From Thioalkalivibrio sp. ALJ21 (lineage in GTDB: Bacteria > Pseudomonadota > Gammaproteobacteria > Ectothiorhodospirales > Ectothiorhodospiraceae), in NCBI RefSeq assembly GCF_000378605.1, contig NZ_KB905155.1, positions 1,116,001 through 1,180,000 of the forward strand: a stretch of DNA of 64,000 bases, read 5' to 3'. Position numbers and translations under genes: made by a program. A model generated the notes under the pieces. It searched no databases. It had not been told where the DNA came from and saw nothing but the letters and a program-made list of their open reading frames with translations. Every line of letters starts with the position of its first letter. The first letter of the stretch is position 1. Of this stretch, positions 62,714 to 64,000 are shown in pieces.

Positions 62714-63331
62714 TCACGCTTCCTCAAGAAACGCCACGTCGCCGACCCCGTGACGGATGATCTCCGGCACATCACCGGTCAGGTCAATCACGCTCGTGGG
62801 CTCCAGGGTACCGGCCCCGCCATCGACGACTTCGTCCACGACCTTTGACAGCCGCTCGTCGATCACCCAGGGCTCGCTCAGTGGCAAATCCTCGCCCGGC
62901 AGTTGCAACGTCGCGGTCATCAGCGGCGATCCCAGTTCCTCGAGCAGCGCCGAGACGATGCGACTGTCCGGGACGCGCAGGCCGATGGTGCGGCGCTTGG
63001 GGTGCTGCAGGCGGCGCGGCACCTCGCGCGTGGCCGGCAGGATGAAGGTATAGGGCCCGGGCGTCAGGCCTTTCATCAGACGAAAGGCCGTGTTGTCCAC
63101 CTTGGCATAGACGCCGAGCTCCGAAAGATCCCGGCACAGCAGCGTGAGGTGATGGGTCTCGTCAACCTGGCGTATGCGGCGGATACGGTCGGCACCCGCC
63201 TTGTCGCCCGGCAGGCAGGCCAGGGCATAACAGGCGTCGGTCGGGATCGCGATCACGGCGCCCTCGTGCAGCCGATCCAGGACCTGCCGGATCAGCCGGG
63301 GCTGCGGGTTTTCGGGGTGTATCGCGATCAT
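62714..63331 (-). CDS. YciO-type Sua5/YrdC family protein
   Basis: 205 residues. Sua5/YrdC core: GAVIAIPTDACYALACLPGD, RRIRQVDETHHLTLLCRDL and LMKGLTPGPYTFILPATRE, with TIGLRVPDSRIVSALLEELG. The family makes threonylcarbamoyl-AMP for tRNA t6A; the short YciO branch is a paralogue with debated activity. Its stop lies 26 bp before the DUF945 start, so the two are linked. Confidence 0.9.
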   Translation of the reverse strand: MIAIHPENPQPRLIRQVLDRLHEGAVIAIPTDACYALACLPGDKAGADRIRRIRQVDETHHLTLLCRDLSELGVYAKVDNTAFRLMKGLTPGPYTFILPATREVPRRLQHPKRRTIGLRVPDSRIVSALLEELGSPLMTATLQLPGEDLPLSEPWVIDERLSKVVDEVVDGGAGTLEPTSVIDLTGDVPEIIRHGVGDVAFLEEA

Positions 63332-63442
63332 GAAGTCGGGCCACTGATGACAAGGCGCGCAGTGTAGCGCATGGTGGGCGCCGCTTATAAGGCGGGCTGG
63401 CTGCGTTAGAATTCACGTCCCAACCCACGGAGACGCCGATCA

Positions 63443-63739
63443 ATGCTCTACATGATCCAGGGCCAGGATGCGCCCGACTCGCTGGATTCCCGCCTCGCTG
63501 CGCGGCCGGAACACGTCGCCCGCCTGCAGGCGCTGCACGAGGCCGGCCGCCTGGTTCTGGCCGGTCCGCTGCCGGCGATCGACAGCAACGACCCGGGCCC
63601 CGCCGGCTTCACCGGCAGCCTGATCGTGGCCGAGTTCCCCTCGCTGGAGGCCGCCCACGAGTGGGCCGATGCCGATCCCTATGTCGCCGCGGGGGTCTAC
63701 ACCTCGGTCGACGTTCGCCCCTTCAAGCAGGTGTTTTGA
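63443..63739 (+). CDS. YciI-family protein
   Basis: 98 residues, a YCII-fold ferredoxin-like small enzyme. Active-site region: His of [21 protein letters not shown] and Asp of [22 protein letters not shown]. coli YciI is a weak dehydrochlorinase; native function unknown. A GGAG site lies upstream. The next gene starts 2 bp after its stop. Confidence 0.9.
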   Translation: MLYMIQGQDAPDSLDSRLAARPEHVARLQALHEAGRLVLAGPLPAIDSNDPGPAGFTGSLIVAEFPSLEAAHEWADADPYVAAGVYTSVDVRPFKQVF

Positions 63740-63741
63740 TC

Positions 63742-64000
63742 ATGCGTACCCGTCCCGCCGCGCTCATTGCCGCCCTCGCGCTCGCGGGCCTTCTGGCCGC
63801 CTGCGGTAATGGCGACGAGGGTCTGCCGCTACCCGACGAAGAGGCCAGCGAGCTCGACGAAATCATCACCGATACCGATGACGAGGACACCGTCGCCATC
63901 GTCAACGGCCGCGCGATTACCCGCGCCGACCTGTTTACCTATGCCGGCATGGACGAGGATCCGGGGCTGGCCGCGCAGGGCCAGGGCGTGCTGGACGAGG
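63742..64000 (+). CDS. SurA/PpiC-like lipoprotein, 3' end outside window
   Basis: Only 86 residues are inside the window. MRTRPAALIAALALAGLLAAC is a lipoprotein signal with lipobox LLAAC. After an acidic linker comes TVAIVNGRAITRADLFTYA, the usual N-terminal start of SurA/PrsA-type peptidyl-prolyl isomerases. It is probably an outer-membrane-protein chaperone; the parvulin domain would be beyond the end. Follows yciI by 2 bp. Confidence 0.65.
   Translation, partial: MRTRPAALIAALALAGLLAACGNGDEGLPLPDEEASELDEIITDTDDEDTVAIVNGRAITRADLFTYAGMDEDPGLAAQGQGVLDE

Overview
The window is high-GC DNA from a gammaproteobacterium. Gene content and order (ribH-nusB-thiL-pgpA, two-subunit glycine dehydrogenase, RpoN-type pilA promoter, periplasmic DsrE-like and rhodanese proteins, acidic proteins, a BacNav-like sodium channel) fit a halo(alkali)philic sulfur oxidiser of the Ectothiorhodospiraceae, such as Thioalkalivibrio. 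This assignment is inference, because no rRNA is present. I found no tRNA, rRNA or CRISPR array.

Layout. 1-3.4 kb: 3' part of a chemoreceptor, then a TetR-DsrE-DsrE operon with a perfect palindromic operator. 3.5-6.6 kb: a manganese (yybP-ykoY) riboswitch in front of a UPF0016/GDT1 exporter, a secreted hydrolase-like/thioredoxin fusion, and a frameshifted periplasmic rhodanese. 6.6-14.2 kb: Gcr-like membrane protein, lipoprotein hydrolase, a GGDEF/EAL protein with a CxxCH sensor, a YajD-like HNH protein, a GNAT and a host-attachment-family protein. 14.2-20.4 kb: periplasmic hydratase-like protein, two tandem secreted histidine phosphatases, then the Anbu / alpha-E / ATP-grasp cluster. 20.4-25.6 kb: pgpA, thiL, nusB and ribH with a MITE-like element inserted between nusB and ribH, then msrPQ and a small protein. 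25.6-30.2 kb: AttH-type lipoprotein with an FtsX-like permease and ATPase. 30.3-33.3 kb: two MgtE genes. 33.3-36.6 kb: accessory island with intergenic repeats, sigma-54 pilA, an array of GGACACCCACTT repeats and the REP-associated transposase. 36.6-42.7 kb: voltage-gated ion channel, leuA with a divergent Lrp-type regulator, and znuBC/znuA around a Zur box. 42.8-48.8 kb: two large multi-PAS diguanylate cyclases. 49-54.7 kb: gcvT-gcvH-gcvPA-tpx-gcvPB under a tandem glycine riboswitch. 54.8-64 kb: ZIP transporter, AGCS symporter, nadC, scpAB, trpS, DUF945 protein, YciO, YciI and a truncated SurA/PpiC-like lipoprotein.

Regulation is unusually readable: two riboswitch systems (Mn2+, glycine), a Zur box, a TetR palindrome, an RpoN promoter and two FNR/CRP-like sites. 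Metal homeostasis (Mn, Mg, Zn), c-di-GMP signalling and envelope redox repair are the recurring themes. The mobile or repeat DNA (MITE-like element, RAYT with its repeats, REP pairs, a 120-bp palindromic element) sits between genes.
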